From assembly GCF_022549695.1 (NCBI RefSeq), contig NZ_JAKZGS010000013.1, positions 8,841 through 72,840 on the forward strand: a stretch of 64,000 bases of DNA. Reading direction: 5' to 3'. Position numbers and translations under genes: made by a program. Source of the DNA: Belliella calami. Lineage in GTDB: Bacteria; Bacteroidota; Bacteroidia; Cytophagales; Cyclobacteriaceae. Under the pieces are notes generated by a model. It was not told the origin of the DNA. It saw nothing but the letters and a program-made list of their open reading frames with translations, and ran no database searches. Of this stretch, positions 55,968 to 64,000 are shown in pieces. Position 1 is the stretch's first letter, and every line of letters starts with the position of its first letter.

Positions 55968-55982
55968 GAATTTATCAACTTT

Positions 55983-57494
55983 TTACTGATGTTCGTCTCT
56001 TAATAGATCATTTACCGTTTTCACTGGATTGAATGTAATCAGGGGAACTTCTACGAAAATTGTATTCCAACCTGCCATTGCTCCATTCCAAAGACCTGGT
56101 AGCTCTTGTGCTTTGAGTGTTCTGCCACTTTTTGATTTTTCTGTAACAAATCCAGTTTTCATATCCCTGAATTCAAGTAGATTGAATTTCTTTCCTTTGT
56201 AATCCTTGATAGCGCAAACCAAGTCGACCGGATTAAAGTGAGTGGATGATTGCATGATTTCTTTTTGAAGGGAATCATCTAAGTCAATCTGTGCAGTCTC
56301 TGCAATCTGCAATGATAAAGAGCCATTTTTATCTTGTACCCAAAACGGACCTCCACCTGGTTCGCCTGTATTCTTTACCATTCCACAAACCCTGATAGGT
56401 CTATTGAGCTTTTGATACAAAAATCTTCCTTTCTCTTTAGAATCAAAATTAGAGTAGTCTTCAGGAAGTTTTCCTCCAAGAATTTCTATGATTGCGGATT
56501 CGCCTGATGCAATGTTATGGTCAGAATAGTCATTTTCCAATTTTTCCAAAGCTTCGAACACAATTTCCTGAATTTCCAAAAGCAATGAACCAATCGCTAT
56601 CTTGTAGTTTTTTGTAGCATCTTTTAATCTATCTGGAACCACGTTATCAATATTTTTGATGAAAATCAGATCTCCATTTATTTCATTCAGGTTTTCCAAA
56701 AGGGCTCCATGACCAGCAGGTCTAAATAGAATCGTTCCATCTTCTTCTACAAATGGATTGTTGTCCATATCCACAGCGATCGTATCAGTTGATTTTTTTT
56801 GTTGGGAATAGCTGATTTCAAACTTTACCTTAAACTGTTCTTCCAAAGGATTTTGAATTCTTGAAACCTCTTCCTTGAACTTTGATTCATGTTCAGGAGA
56901 TACAGTGAAATGCAGCCTTACAGTATTGTCTTTTCCAACAGCATACATGATTCCTTCTATGAAATGCTCATAGGTAGGGGTTCTGTTATGATCCTTATAT
57001 TGATGGAATTTCAAAAGACCTTTTGGCAATACGCCATATCCCAAACCTTCTTCATCCAAGAGAGCTGCAACAATTTCCTTGTAGTTTTTTGATTCGAGCG
57101 CATTTTCAATACTTGAGCCTTTTTTTTTCAGGACTTCCTGAAGGTCTCCGTAAAATGCAAATTTGTTGATTTGATCGATAAACTTTTTCGTAAATGGACT
57201 TTTTTCCAAATCGCCATCTCCATCAAGGAAAGCAAAGAGATCTTTGAACATTCTAGATGCTGCACCACTTGCTGGCACAAACTTCACTATCTCAATTTTT
57301 GAGGCTTTTCCTCCATAAGTTTGCCCGTAATTGAAAATTTCTTCGGGAGTCAACTGCCTGATCCCATCTCCGATTTTTGCAGCTGAAACAATAGGCAAAA
57401 AAGGGAATCCGCTTTGAAAATTACTGATTTGTACTTGTGCATCTTCCAAGGACATGCCTTGTTCTAAAATTTGATTTTTGATTTGTGGATCCAT
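55983..57494 (-). CDS. DUF4301 family protein
   Basis: A 503-aa protein matching DUF4301 as I know it from Bacteroidota: ITNFQSGFPFL-like start, IEIVKFVPASGAASRMFKDLFAFLDG (about residues 75-100), EDGTILFRPAGHGALLENLNEI and GGPFWVQDKNGSLSLQI. The KFVPASGAASRMFK segment recalls the nucleotide-binding loop of sugar nucleotidyltransferases, so NDP-sugar chemistry is possible but unproved. No signal peptide. It is on the same strand as the sugar/pxp operon but separated by about 240 bp. Confidence 0.85.
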   Translation of the reverse strand: MDPQIKNQILEQGMSLEDAQVQISNFQSGFPFLPIVSAAKIGDGIRQLTPEEIFNYGQTYGGKASKIEIVKFVPASGAASRMFKDLFAFLDGDGDLEKSPFTKKFIDQINKFAFYGDLQEVLKKKGSSIENALESKNYKEIVAALLDEEGLGYGVLPKGLLKFHQYKDHNRTPTYEHFIEGIMYAVGKDNTVRLHFTVSPEHESKFKEEVSRIQNPLEEQFKVKFEISYSQQKKSTDTIAVDMDNNPFVEEDGTILFRPAGHGALLENLNEINGDLIFIKNIDNVVPDRLKDATKNYKIAIGSLLLEIQEIVFEALEKLENDYSDHNIASGESAIIEILGGKLPEDYSNFDSKEKGRFLYQKLNRPIRVCGMVKNTGEPGGGPFWVQDKNGSLSLQIAETAQIDLDDSLQKEIMQSSTHFNPVDLVCAIKDYKGKKFNLLEFRDMKTGFVTEKSKSGRTLKAQELPGLWNGAMAGWNTIFVEVPLITFNPVKTVNDLLRDEHQ

Positions 57495-57559
57495 GCTCCG
57501 GTTTTTAGGTTTATGAAAGCTTTAATATAGAAATATATTTTTGCTATTGGAAAAATTAA

Positions 57560-57734
57560 TCAGGATTCAGTGTAATATTCTAAAATTGAGAGAATACCAT
57601 TAAATGCAGAATGAAATAGCAATCCATAAAAGAAACCAAATCGAAGTCTAACAATACCTGTAAGGAATCCCCCAATCAGTTGAGGCAGGAAGACGATGGG
57701 GAAAATATACCATGGAAGGATTTGTGGATCAAAT
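57560..57734 (-). pseudogene. C-terminal remnant of a CPBP-family intramembrane protease
   Basis: About 57 in-frame codons between an upstream TAA and the TGA at 57560-57562 read ...IFPIVFLPQLIGGFLTG, then IVRLRFGFFYGLLFHSAFNG and end EYYTES. The HSAFN part matches the third conserved motif (HxxxN) of CPBP (Abi) proteases, at their C-terminus. There is no start codon in this frame and no N-terminal half, so I read it as a remnant left beside pxpC. Confidence 0.55.
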
Positions 57735-58592
57735 TATACTAAACTTTACTTTTTCACCAAAATTTTTCTGTGAAATAATATTGATTGCTTGATCAGAAAG
57801 TTGAAAAACTCTGGGGTAGCCACCTGTGACTTGTGCATCTCGCATCAACACAATCAGTTTTCCTGAAGGAGTGAGTTGTACTGTGCCTGGATAAACTGGT
57901 GAAGTAAGAATCTCCTTAAGCTGATTGGAAACATTCCCTTCCAACTGAATTCCCATTCGATTTGAGACAGGAGAAATTTTAAATTCAGAATTCATAAGCA
58001 AACTTTGTTGTTCCAAAGTCAAGTCTTTCCATTCAGGTCCTTTATAGACCTCGATTTCCTTGCCTTTAAACCAAGAGCCGTCTAGTTTTGGATGGGAAAA
58101 ATGATCCGAATGGTATTTTTCTTCTGAAAGGTAACAAATAGAATCTCCTTTTTTCAACCGTGATTGCGAACTAATACCTGGATACCAACTTCTACTTTCC
58201 ATGAAAATTGGTGTTTCCAAACCTCCTTCCAAAGCCATGTAAAGCCATTGTCCTCGAAAGAATTTACCAATTTTGATTTCATCATCACAAGCTATATTTA
58301 CTATTTGTCCAAGTTGAATAGGTTTACCGTTGTGAAATATTTCTGCCAAAGCACCTGTAAACACGATTCTTGTAGGCATTTCAAAAACCATTGAAGGACC
58401 AGAGATTCCAATTTCCAATGCAGCTGCTTCCTTTTGATTTCTTAAGAGGACATTTCCTTGCATAAGAGAAAATTGATCCATAGCACCTGAATAGGGCACA
58501 CCATATTCCGCAAAACCAAATCTTCCCTGATCTTGAACAGTACTTAAACCACCAGCTTTGAGAAAATGTATGTATGCAGTCGTCTTAAGCAT
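57729..58592 (-). CDS. pxpC: 5-oxoprolinase subunit PxpC
   Basis: A 287-aa biotin-dependent carboxyltransferase-like protein (KipA/YbgK). With PxpA and PxpB it hydrolyses 5-oxoproline to glutamate using ATP. It starts at the ATG at 58592, overlapping the end of pxpB by 8 nt; a start at 58655 would add 21 odd residues. Family segments are LSTVQDQGRFGFAEYGVPYSGAMDQFS (residues about 13-40), EIGISGPSMVFE, RSWYPG and SPVSNRMGIQLEG. Length fits. Last intact gene of its operon. Confidence 0.92.
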   Translation of the reverse strand: MLKTTAYIHFLKAGGLSTVQDQGRFGFAEYGVPYSGAMDQFSLMQGNVLLRNQKEAAALEIGISGPSMVFEMPTRIVFTGALAEIFHNGKPIQLGQIVNIACDDEIKIGKFFRGQWLYMALEGGLETPIFMESRSWYPGISSQSRLKKGDSICYLSEEKYHSDHFSHPKLDGSWFKGKEIEVYKGPEWKDLTLEQQSLLMNSEFKISPVSNRMGIQLEGNVSNQLKEILTSPVYPGTVQLTPSGKLIVLMRDAQVTGGYPRVFQLSDQAINIISQKNFGEKVKFSII

Positions 58593-59295
58593 ATTCCAAT
58601 TCATAATTGCCCGCAAGGAGCTGGTTGGAAATAGACTTAAACTCATCTTGATCAATTTGGTAAAATTGAATAAAATCTCCTTGTTTTGCGATGGTTGGAA
58701 TTGGTTTTTGAGGATCGAATAGCGTCAAAGGAGTTCTCCCAACTACGTGCCAACCACCTGGACTGTCCATTGAGTAAATCCCCGTTTGTCGGCCTCCTAT
58801 GGCTACAGAACCCTTTGGAATCATCAAGTCAGGAGTCGATTTTCTTGGGCTGTGCAACTTTGGATCCAAGCCACCCAAGTACATAAATCCTGGTAAAAAA
58901 CCATAAAAAAACAGTCTATACTTCTTTGAAGAATGTAACTCTACTAATTCTGAGACGGATAGCTTTTTGGATTTAGCCAGATTTTCCATATCAACACCAT
59001 ATTCACCTTGATAACAAACTGGGATTTTGAAAACCTTTGGTTCAAAGTGTTGTATATCGGTTTTCAAATTTTCTAATTCATTCCAAATGATCGACCATTG
59101 TTCTTTCTTTATGTCTTGATCAAACAATACGGAAAGTGAATTAAAACCAATTCTAATTTCAAGTACACAATCTCCATGATGTTGCTCCAAGTAATTTTTA
59201 TACCTCAACTGATCCTGCAAGATTTCATCCGAAATTTCCTCTGGCCAGTTGATTTCTAAAACATTGGGTTGTATCTGAAAAAAGCGCTTTTCCAT
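58585..59295 (-). CDS. pxpB: 5-oxoprolinase subunit PxpB
   Basis: A 236-aa KipI/allophanate hydrolase subunit 1-like protein. The LFFYGFLPGFMYLGGLDPKLHSPRKS segment (about residues 127-152), IPKGSVAIGGRQTGIYSMDSPGGWHVVGRTP and LFDPQKP are strongly conserved in PxpB. It starts 4 nt after the end of pxpA and overlaps pxpC. The order pxpA-B-C is the standard one. Confidence 0.94.
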   Translation of the reverse strand: MEKRFFQIQPNVLEINWPEEISDEILQDQLRYKNYLEQHHGDCVLEIRIGFNSLSVLFDQDIKKEQWSIIWNELENLKTDIQHFEPKVFKIPVCYQGEYGVDMENLAKSKKLSVSELVELHSSKKYRLFFYGFLPGFMYLGGLDPKLHSPRKSTPDLMIPKGSVAIGGRQTGIYSMDSPGGWHVVGRTPLTLFDPQKPIPTIAKQGDFIQFYQIDQDEFKSISNQLLAGNYELEYA

Positions 59296-59299
59296 AGTT

Positions 59300-60028
59300 T
59301 TAAGCAGAAAATTGGGAGTTGATCATTTTTAAGATTTCCAATGCGTTAGGATTGTCTCCATGGATACAAAGTGTGTCAGCCTTTATTTTGACTTTCTTTC
59401 CAGAGATTGTTTTGATCGATTGATCGAGGATCATAGATTTCACATGTTCATAAACATCATCTACATTAGTTAAAAGTGCCATAGGGTGATTTCTTGAAAC
59501 CAATGACAAATCATCCTTATAACTTCTGTCTGCAAAGATTTCAAAGGCAACTTTTACTCCAAATTTTGGTGCAAGAAGTGAAATGATGGATTTGGGAGGG
59601 CAATAGAGTAATTGATCAGGGAAATTTGCTTGCATCAATTTCAAAAATAGGATAGCGAGCCTTTCATCTCTTGCCAATTCGTTGTAAAGAGCTCCATGCG
59701 GTTTGATGTGATGGATATGCAAATCTAGAGAGTTACAAGCATTTTTGAAAACTTCAAGTTGGGAAGTCAACGAGTTTATGAGCTCTGTATCCTTCAGGTC
59801 CATTTTCACCCGACCAAAGTTCATGACATCAGGATAGGAGGGATGGGCACCTATTTTCACATGATGTTTCATTGCTAGCTGAAGGGAACTCTTGATGCTT
59901 GAAGCATCTCCATAATGTCCACCACAGGCAATATTACAACTCGCAAGAAAAGGCATCAACAGAGAGTCATTGGGCATACCTTCACCCAAATCACAGTTAA
60001 TGTCGATTGCCATTTTAATCTTGCTCAT
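59300..60028 (-). CDS. pxpA: 5-oxoprolinase subunit PxpA (LamB/YcsF family)
   Basis: A 242-aa protein when started at the ATG at 60028 (MSKIKMAIDINCDLGEGM), 35 nt after the kinase stop; starting at 60154 would overlap the kinase gene by 90 nt. Typical segments are DINCDLGEG, CNIACGGHYGDA, IGAHPSYPD, HIKPHGALYNELARD and CIHGDNPNALEI. It supplies the hydrolytic part of the 5-oxoprolinase complex. Confidence 0.94.
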   Translation of the reverse strand: MSKIKMAIDINCDLGEGMPNDSLLMPFLASCNIACGGHYGDASSIKSSLQLAMKHHVKIGAHPSYPDVMNFGRVKMDLKDTELINSLTSQLEVFKNACNSLDLHIHHIKPHGALYNELARDERLAILFLKLMQANFPDQLLYCPPKSIISLLAPKFGVKVAFEIFADRSYKDDLSLVSRNHPMALLTNVDDVYEHVKSMILDQSIKTISGKKVKIKADTLCIHGDNPNALEILKMINSQFSA

Positions 60029-60063
60029 CTGCTCAAAGTTAGCTTTTTTGAGCAAAATCAAAG

Positions 60064-60981
60064 CTATTTCAAAGTAACTTTTTGGGGAAGTGGGCCATCT
60101 ATTGAAAGTTTGTAGGCTGCCATTTTTGAGGCTAATTTCACACATTGAACCCAATCATCTCCATCCAACCATGCGGATAAAAATCCAGCCCAGTATGCAT
60201 CTCCCGCGCCCGTGGCGTCACCGACTACTTTTACCTCATCAGCAGGAACGATAATACTTTCATTGTTTTCCAATCGAAGATGACTACCTTCTTTTCCTTT
60301 TGTAAAACAGATGATTTTTGCTCCCCAATTTTTAAAAATATCAATCGCTTTTGTTTCTTCTATTTCTTTTTGAAATATTCGATTGCAGTCATCCTGACTG
60401 ACCTTCACAAATGGAGACAAAGAGCAATATTCTTTGATCACCGTAATAGCCTCTTCATGATCTGGCCAAATAGTAGGTGCATAATTTAAATCTATACTTA
60501 ACTGAATACCAAATTTATAAGCTCTTTTTGCTCCTTCGATGATTGAGTATTGGGCTGGCTGTTTGCTCAAGGCAAAACAAGTGGTATGGTAAAGCCTCGT
60601 TTTGTGAAGATAGTCATCCGGAATATCTTCTGGAAAAATAAAATGATCAGCTTCCCTATATGCTATGAAATCAGGTGTACCATGAGATCGGGAGAGTAAA
60701 ACCAAGCTTGTGGGAAATTCTTTTCGCTCTTTGACACCCGAGGTAGAAAGTCCAAGTTTGTTCAATTCATGGATCAAGTATTCACCCATGCCATCTTTGC
60801 CAACACTCGCGATCAGATGGACATTTTTACCTAGCCTTTTGAGATTTGCTCCAAGGTTAGCCGGGCTTCCACCTTGAAATCTTCTAAATGAATGGGTTCT
60901 GAAAATTTCATCTCTGACTTCATGCCCTATAAGGTCCACCAGAAGTTCCCCAACTACGATGATGTCGATTTCTTTATTCAT
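60064..60981 (-). CDS. PfkB-family carbohydrate kinase (fructokinase-like)
   Basis: A 305-aa ribokinase-fold sugar kinase. The GGSPANLGANLKRLGKNVHLIASVGKDGMG segment near residues 37-68 is the first PfkB signature, and the anion-hole motif DATGAGDAYWAGFL is near 250-263 with the catalytic aspartate in GAGD. Between a sugar glycosidase and symporter, fructose is the best substrate guess. It starts 2 nt after the glycosidase stop. Confidence 0.9.
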   Translation of the reverse strand: MNKEIDIIVVGELLVDLIGHEVRDEIFRTHSFRRFQGGSPANLGANLKRLGKNVHLIASVGKDGMGEYLIHELNKLGLSTSGVKERKEFPTSLVLLSRSHGTPDFIAYREADHFIFPEDIPDDYLHKTRLYHTTCFALSKQPAQYSIIEGAKRAYKFGIQLSIDLNYAPTIWPDHEEAITVIKEYCSLSPFVKVSQDDCNRIFQKEIEETKAIDIFKNWGAKIICFTKGKEGSHLRLENNESIIVPADEVKVVGDATGAGDAYWAGFLSAWLDGDDWVQCVKLASKMAAYKLSIDGPLPQKVTLK

Positions 60982-60983
60982 TT

Positions 60984-62156
60984 TTAATCTAGTAGGTAAA
61001 AGCCTTTGCTAATTGTGTTACTAAGTATAATTTGTCCCGCAGCGCTCCAAGTGCAAGCATGCACACCGCATGGCGACAATGTTTGCCCATGAAAGCATTC
61101 ATTGAACCCCCAGTTATCTTTGCTGTTTAGTGTAATGATTTCATTCAAAATATCTTCAGCAGGTTTTTTTCCTGCTGAAATATAGTTTGCCACCCCCCAA
61201 AAACCATTCACCATCGGCCACACACCTCCATTATGAAACTCATGGGGTATATTCCTAAATTCAAATCGATAATTTTGTTTCAATAGATTGAAATCAGGAT
61301 TATCCGAGTCGATGGTTGGATAAAATGCCGGAATCAATGGTGTATTTCTATCTGTAGCCCAAGAAAGACAAGCTTGAGGATCTGGATGGATTTTGAAAAT
61401 CATAGCCAAAGCATTTCCCAAACCATCAAAGTAATCTTGGTATCCGGCTGGATTGAAAGAAGCAGGTAGATAAGATTTTTTGGAAAAGTTACTCAGCAGG
61501 TTTTTTTTTGCTGTTTGATGTATTCCTGCATGCTTCCATTTATCAGAAATGTCAAAATTTTGAAGAATGGCCAGCTTTACAAATTCTGCTTTTTCTGACC
61601 ATTGTTGATTTTGAAGTAAATCTCCCGATAATTTCAAAGCAGCGTAGCGCAATACTTGGTCATAAAGTACATAACCACTTAAGATGTATTCATCTGCCCA
61701 ATCGCCAGCTAGAGGTACATAAATAAGGTCTTTGTTGTTATATTCCCATGCTTGATAAAGTTGGTGGATTTTGTCTATATTCTTCTTATAGCGATTTAGG
61801 AGCATTTTATCCCCAGTATATTTGGAGTATAGACAAAGTCCAATAATCCACCAACTTCCTGTATCTGCTCTTCCTGCAAGTCCGCCAAAACTTACTTCAT
61901 TTGTTGTCAACTTTACATTTGAAGGAATATGTCCTTGAGGACTGATAGCATCTCCTAGGGTGATCAAAGTGTCTCTGAAAGTAGCAATCAAATCTTCTTC
62001 ACGAGAAGCCAAAGCAGCGATACCAGTAATCACACCGTCTCTTGCCCATACTCTTTGGTAGTTATCTTTCTTCAATGCCGATGCGAGGAAACCTTTATTA
62101 TGGGAAGATTTTCTAATTAATTCCAGTGCTTTTTCATTTGCTATCTGTATATCCAT
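60984..62156 (-). CDS. GH100-like/amylo-alpha-1,6-glucosidase-type glycosidase
   Basis: A 390-aa (alpha/alpha)6-barrel type protein without signal peptide, so cytoplasmic. RVWARDGVITGIAAL (residues about 34-50), HIPSNV, RADTGSWWIIGLCLY (about 95-110) and GGVWPMVNGFWGVANY (about 310-326) resemble alkaline/neutral invertases of family GH100 and the glycogen-debranching clan. Likely an intracellular invertase or oligosaccharide hydrolase that feeds the adjacent kinase; the exact bond is uncertain. Its start overlaps the end of the symporter gene by 16 nt. Confidence 0.75.
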   Translation of the reverse strand: MDIQIANEKALELIRKSSHNKGFLASALKKDNYQRVWARDGVITGIAALASREEDLIATFRDTLITLGDAISPQGHIPSNVKLTTNEVSFGGLAGRADTGSWWIIGLCLYSKYTGDKMLLNRYKKNIDKIHQLYQAWEYNNKDLIYVPLAGDWADEYILSGYVLYDQVLRYAALKLSGDLLQNQQWSEKAEFVKLAILQNFDISDKWKHAGIHQTAKKNLLSNFSKKSYLPASFNPAGYQDYFDGLGNALAMIFKIHPDPQACLSWATDRNTPLIPAFYPTIDSDNPDFNLLKQNYRFEFRNIPHEFHNGGVWPMVNGFWGVANYISAGKKPAEDILNEIITLNSKDNWGFNECFHGQTLSPCGVHACTWSAAGQIILSNTISKGFYLLD

Positions 62157-63730
62157 ACGATGATAAATGTGATGATCAATAAAAAGATTGATAGGATTCT
62201 ATAATTTTTGTACCAAGGCATGCCTTTAAGAGAGGCTGTCTCATCAGTGTAAATCTTATTGTTCCAAGTATAATCTGCTACAGCTTCTGTACTAGGTGGT
62301 GTACCGTTGATACTAGCTATCACATAGACCATTGAACAGAATACGAACAGTAATGGTGCTGTATGTAAGAAATGCCACTGACTGATTCCAATTTCAGGCA
62401 TAAATACTTTTAAAATAATCAACACAACAGCAACCAAAAAACCAGATATCAAACTATAAAACGATCCGTCAGCATTACCTTTTTTCCAAAACATGCCCCA
62501 AATAAATACAACGACAACCGGTGGAGCTATCAAACCTACTACCATTTGTAGGTATTTGAAAAGTGAGTCAAATTTCTCAATCTGAGGTGTCCATGCTGCT
62601 GCCAATAATACCAAGATTACTGTAGCAAACTGTCCCACTCTGACCAAATGCTTGCTGTTCAAACCAGGTTTTAAATTCTTCACAAAATCCATAGTAATAA
62701 GAGTAGATGCTGAATTTAAGGTGGCACTGATGCTTGATGACATCGCTGCCAATAAACCCGCCATCAATAAACCTACTAGTCCTGCTGGCAACAAATCAAA
62801 AACCAAAGTAGGGAACACGGTGTCAGGATTTTCCAAATTTGGGTAAAGTACCCGAGCCATTGTGCCGGGGAATACCATGAAAAATAAAACTGGCAATTTC
62901 AACAATCCTGCAAAAAGCGCTCCCCATCTACCGTGATTCAGATCCTTTGCCGTCAAAACCCTTTGAACCATAAACTGATTGTTTGCCCAAAAATAGAATC
63001 CCAATAAAGGAACGCCAAACAATAATCCTGTCCATGGGACAGAAGGGTCATCCATAGGTCGGATCAAACTCACCATTTCTGAAGGAGTCACTGCCATGAC
63101 ATTTTCCCAACCTCCCACAGCCTGATAGGTGACATAAGTCAAAATCAATGAACCTGCAAACAAGAGTATAGCTTGGACTACTTCAGTGTGTACCACAGAC
63201 GAAAGTCCTCCAGGGATTGTATATGCTGCTGCTGCAAAAGCCAAAATCAAAATAATCACAGTCATGCTTATATCTGGAAATACCAATTTCAATATCAAAC
63301 TTCCTGCATAAAGCCCTGCGGCAGTTTCTATCAAAATATTTCCAACCAATGTAATAAATGAAAAATAATATCTGCTCCTTCTGTCATACCTTCTTTCCAG
63401 AAATTCAGGCATGGTAAAGACGCCAGATCTTAGATAAAAAGGAAGAAAAAAGATGCTGAAAAATACTAAGATGACTGCTGCCATCCATTCATAATTGTAA
63501 ACAGAAATACCAGTACTGTAAGCATCTCCAGCGAGTCCGATCAATGTGGTACTTGAAATATTGGCTGCAAATAACGAAATGCCGACAATCGGCCAAGTCA
63601 TGCTTCTACCTGCAAGGAAATAATCCTCAGAGTTTTGCCTTTTTGAATGATAGAGTCCGTAGAAGATCATTCCGATCAAATAGACAACCATAATCAAAAG
63701 ATCAAGGTTGTTGATTAAATCTTTATTCAT
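62141..63730 (-). CDS. Sodium:solute symporter (SSS/SGLT family)
   Basis: A 529-aa transporter started at the ATG at 63730 (MNKDLINNLDLLIMVVYLIGM), which directly precedes the first membrane helix; the longer frame to 63847 adds a non-family sequence. About 13-14 helices; the family signature segments GRSMTWPIVGISLFAANISSTT and GLLMAGLLAAMSSSISATLNSASTLITMDF (sodium site serines) are present. Sugars are the most likely substrate given the glycosidase and kinase genes. First gene of the operon. Confidence 0.93.
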   Translation of the reverse strand: MNKDLINNLDLLIMVVYLIGMIFYGLYHSKRQNSEDYFLAGRSMTWPIVGISLFAANISSTTLIGLAGDAYSTGISVYNYEWMAAVILVFFSIFFLPFYLRSGVFTMPEFLERRYDRRSRYYFSFITLVGNILIETAAGLYAGSLILKLVFPDISMTVIILILAFAAAAYTIPGGLSSVVHTEVVQAILLFAGSLILTYVTYQAVGGWENVMAVTPSEMVSLIRPMDDPSVPWTGLLFGVPLLGFYFWANNQFMVQRVLTAKDLNHGRWGALFAGLLKLPVLFFMVFPGTMARVLYPNLENPDTVFPTLVFDLLPAGLVGLLMAGLLAAMSSSISATLNSASTLITMDFVKNLKPGLNSKHLVRVGQFATVILVLLAAAWTPQIEKFDSLFKYLQMVVGLIAPPVVVVFIWGMFWKKGNADGSFYSLISGFLVAVVLIILKVFMPEIGISQWHFLHTAPLLFVFCSMVYVIASINGTPPSTEAVADYTWNNKIYTDETASLKGMPWYKNYRILSIFLLIITFIIVWIYR

Positions 63731-63865
63731 GCAGTGTTCATTTTGGGTAAATTGGTTGATCGCTAGAAGTTCCTTTTGTGAAAATTCATTGGGCGAAATA
63801 AAAACATATGAAAAGTAAAAGAAAAAATAATTATATCGCAAGGCCAAAATTTTCGCAAAGGATTG

Positions 63866-63879
63866 TGCAACCGTTTGCG
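63866..63879. promoter_or_regulatory. LacI-family operator-like palindrome
   Basis: TGCAACCGTTTGCG is a near-palindrome (GCAA-CCG-TTTGC, central CG) like operators of LacI/CcpA-type sugar regulators. It lies about 136 nt before the symporter start. The regulator is not in the window. Confidence 0.45.
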
Positions 63880-64000
63880 GTAAATTTATTTAAAACCTGT
63901 CTTAATAATATTGTGATAATCGGTAATGCCACCAGGAAGTACATTTTAATTAGAAATCATATTTTGTAATTTTAGATTTATCAAAATACATCACCTGATT

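Larger units (their letters stand above)
55432..55982. other. 551-bp leader/intergenic region upstream of the eCIS operon
   Basis: AT-rich non-coding region between DUF4301 (downstream on the same strand's left-to-right map) and the eCIS ATPase. It holds the stem-loops at 55536-55595, a TAATTTTG -7-like sequence at 55776-55769 with no well-spaced -33 box, a GTATAT/ATATAC inverted repeat near 55783-55797, and the 14-bp inverted repeat at 55921-55967. No gene seen. Confidence 0.6.

Overview
The window looks like chromosomal DNA of a Bacteroidota bacterium, most likely a Cytophagales/Cyclobacteriaceae relative (Algoriphagus, Belliella or similar). The reasons are low GC, weak Shine-Dalgarno signals, one clear TTTG-N18-TAnnTTTG promoter, and Bacteroidota-typical families (DUF2911, DUF4301, DUF5777, TlpA lipoproteins, Rieske/YceI lipoprotein operon). 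Genus placement is inference; there is no rRNA gene. I see no tRNA, rRNA, CRISPR array or transposase.

Layout. 1-1375: tandem array of ~110-bp hairpin units that runs off the left edge. 1483-29906: mostly housekeeping and metabolic genes: DUF2911 protein, Gfo/Idh/MocA oxidoreductase, two-subunit molybdenum hydroxylase (2Fe-2S subunit plus Tat-exported molybdopterin subunit), cysteine desulfurase, serine hydrolase, FAD oxidoreductase plus SDR, aldo/keto reductase, YihY/BrkB protein, phosphohexomutase, HPPD, acyltransferase, BASS transporter, TlpA-like lipoprotein, SMC, a Rieske-YceI-DUF5777 operon and a WYL regulator. 29913-31170: a GxxExxY (PD-(D/E)XK-like) gene between two different tandem arrays (~144-bp units on its 3' side, exact 103-bp units on its 5' side).

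31309-55431 (minus strand) is the centrepiece: one tightly packed, ~24-kb operon for an extracellular contractile injection system (eCIS; the Afp/PVC/MAC/AlgoCIS family of headless phage-tail-like particles). In transcription order: AAA+ ATPase (Afp15), DUF4255 cap (Afp16), an unknown 271-aa protein, a single large sheath, two tube proteins, a 50-aa DUF5908 protein, LysM tube/baseplate protein, VgrG-like spike, PAAR tip, gp25-like baseplate, Afp11-like and Afp12-like baseplate wedges, a 1327-aa protein with duplicated Ig/PKD-like modules (fibre or adhesin candidate), a tape-measure-family protein, and last a 1304-aa cargo toxin candidate with a disordered N-terminus, a long helical/hydrophobic centre and a C-terminal nuclease-like domain. 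Overlaps and 2-28-nt gaps suggest one transcript and translational coupling. A 551-bp leader with two stem-loops precedes it.

55983-64000: a DUF4301 gene, then a minus-strand operon joining a sodium/solute symporter, a GH100-like glycosidase, a PfkB sugar kinase and the 5-oxoprolinase genes pxpA-pxpB-pxpC, preceded by a LacI-type operator-like palindrome and followed by the in-frame tail of a CPBP protease gene with no start.

How they work together: symporter, glycosidase and kinase would import, cleave and phosphorylate a sugar; PxpABC would open 5-oxoproline to glutamate; the Rieske/YceI/DUF5777 proteins belong to the cell envelope; the eCIS would be assembled in the cytoplasm, loaded with the nuclease-like protein and released to act on other cells. 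All functions are read from sequence motifs without database searches.
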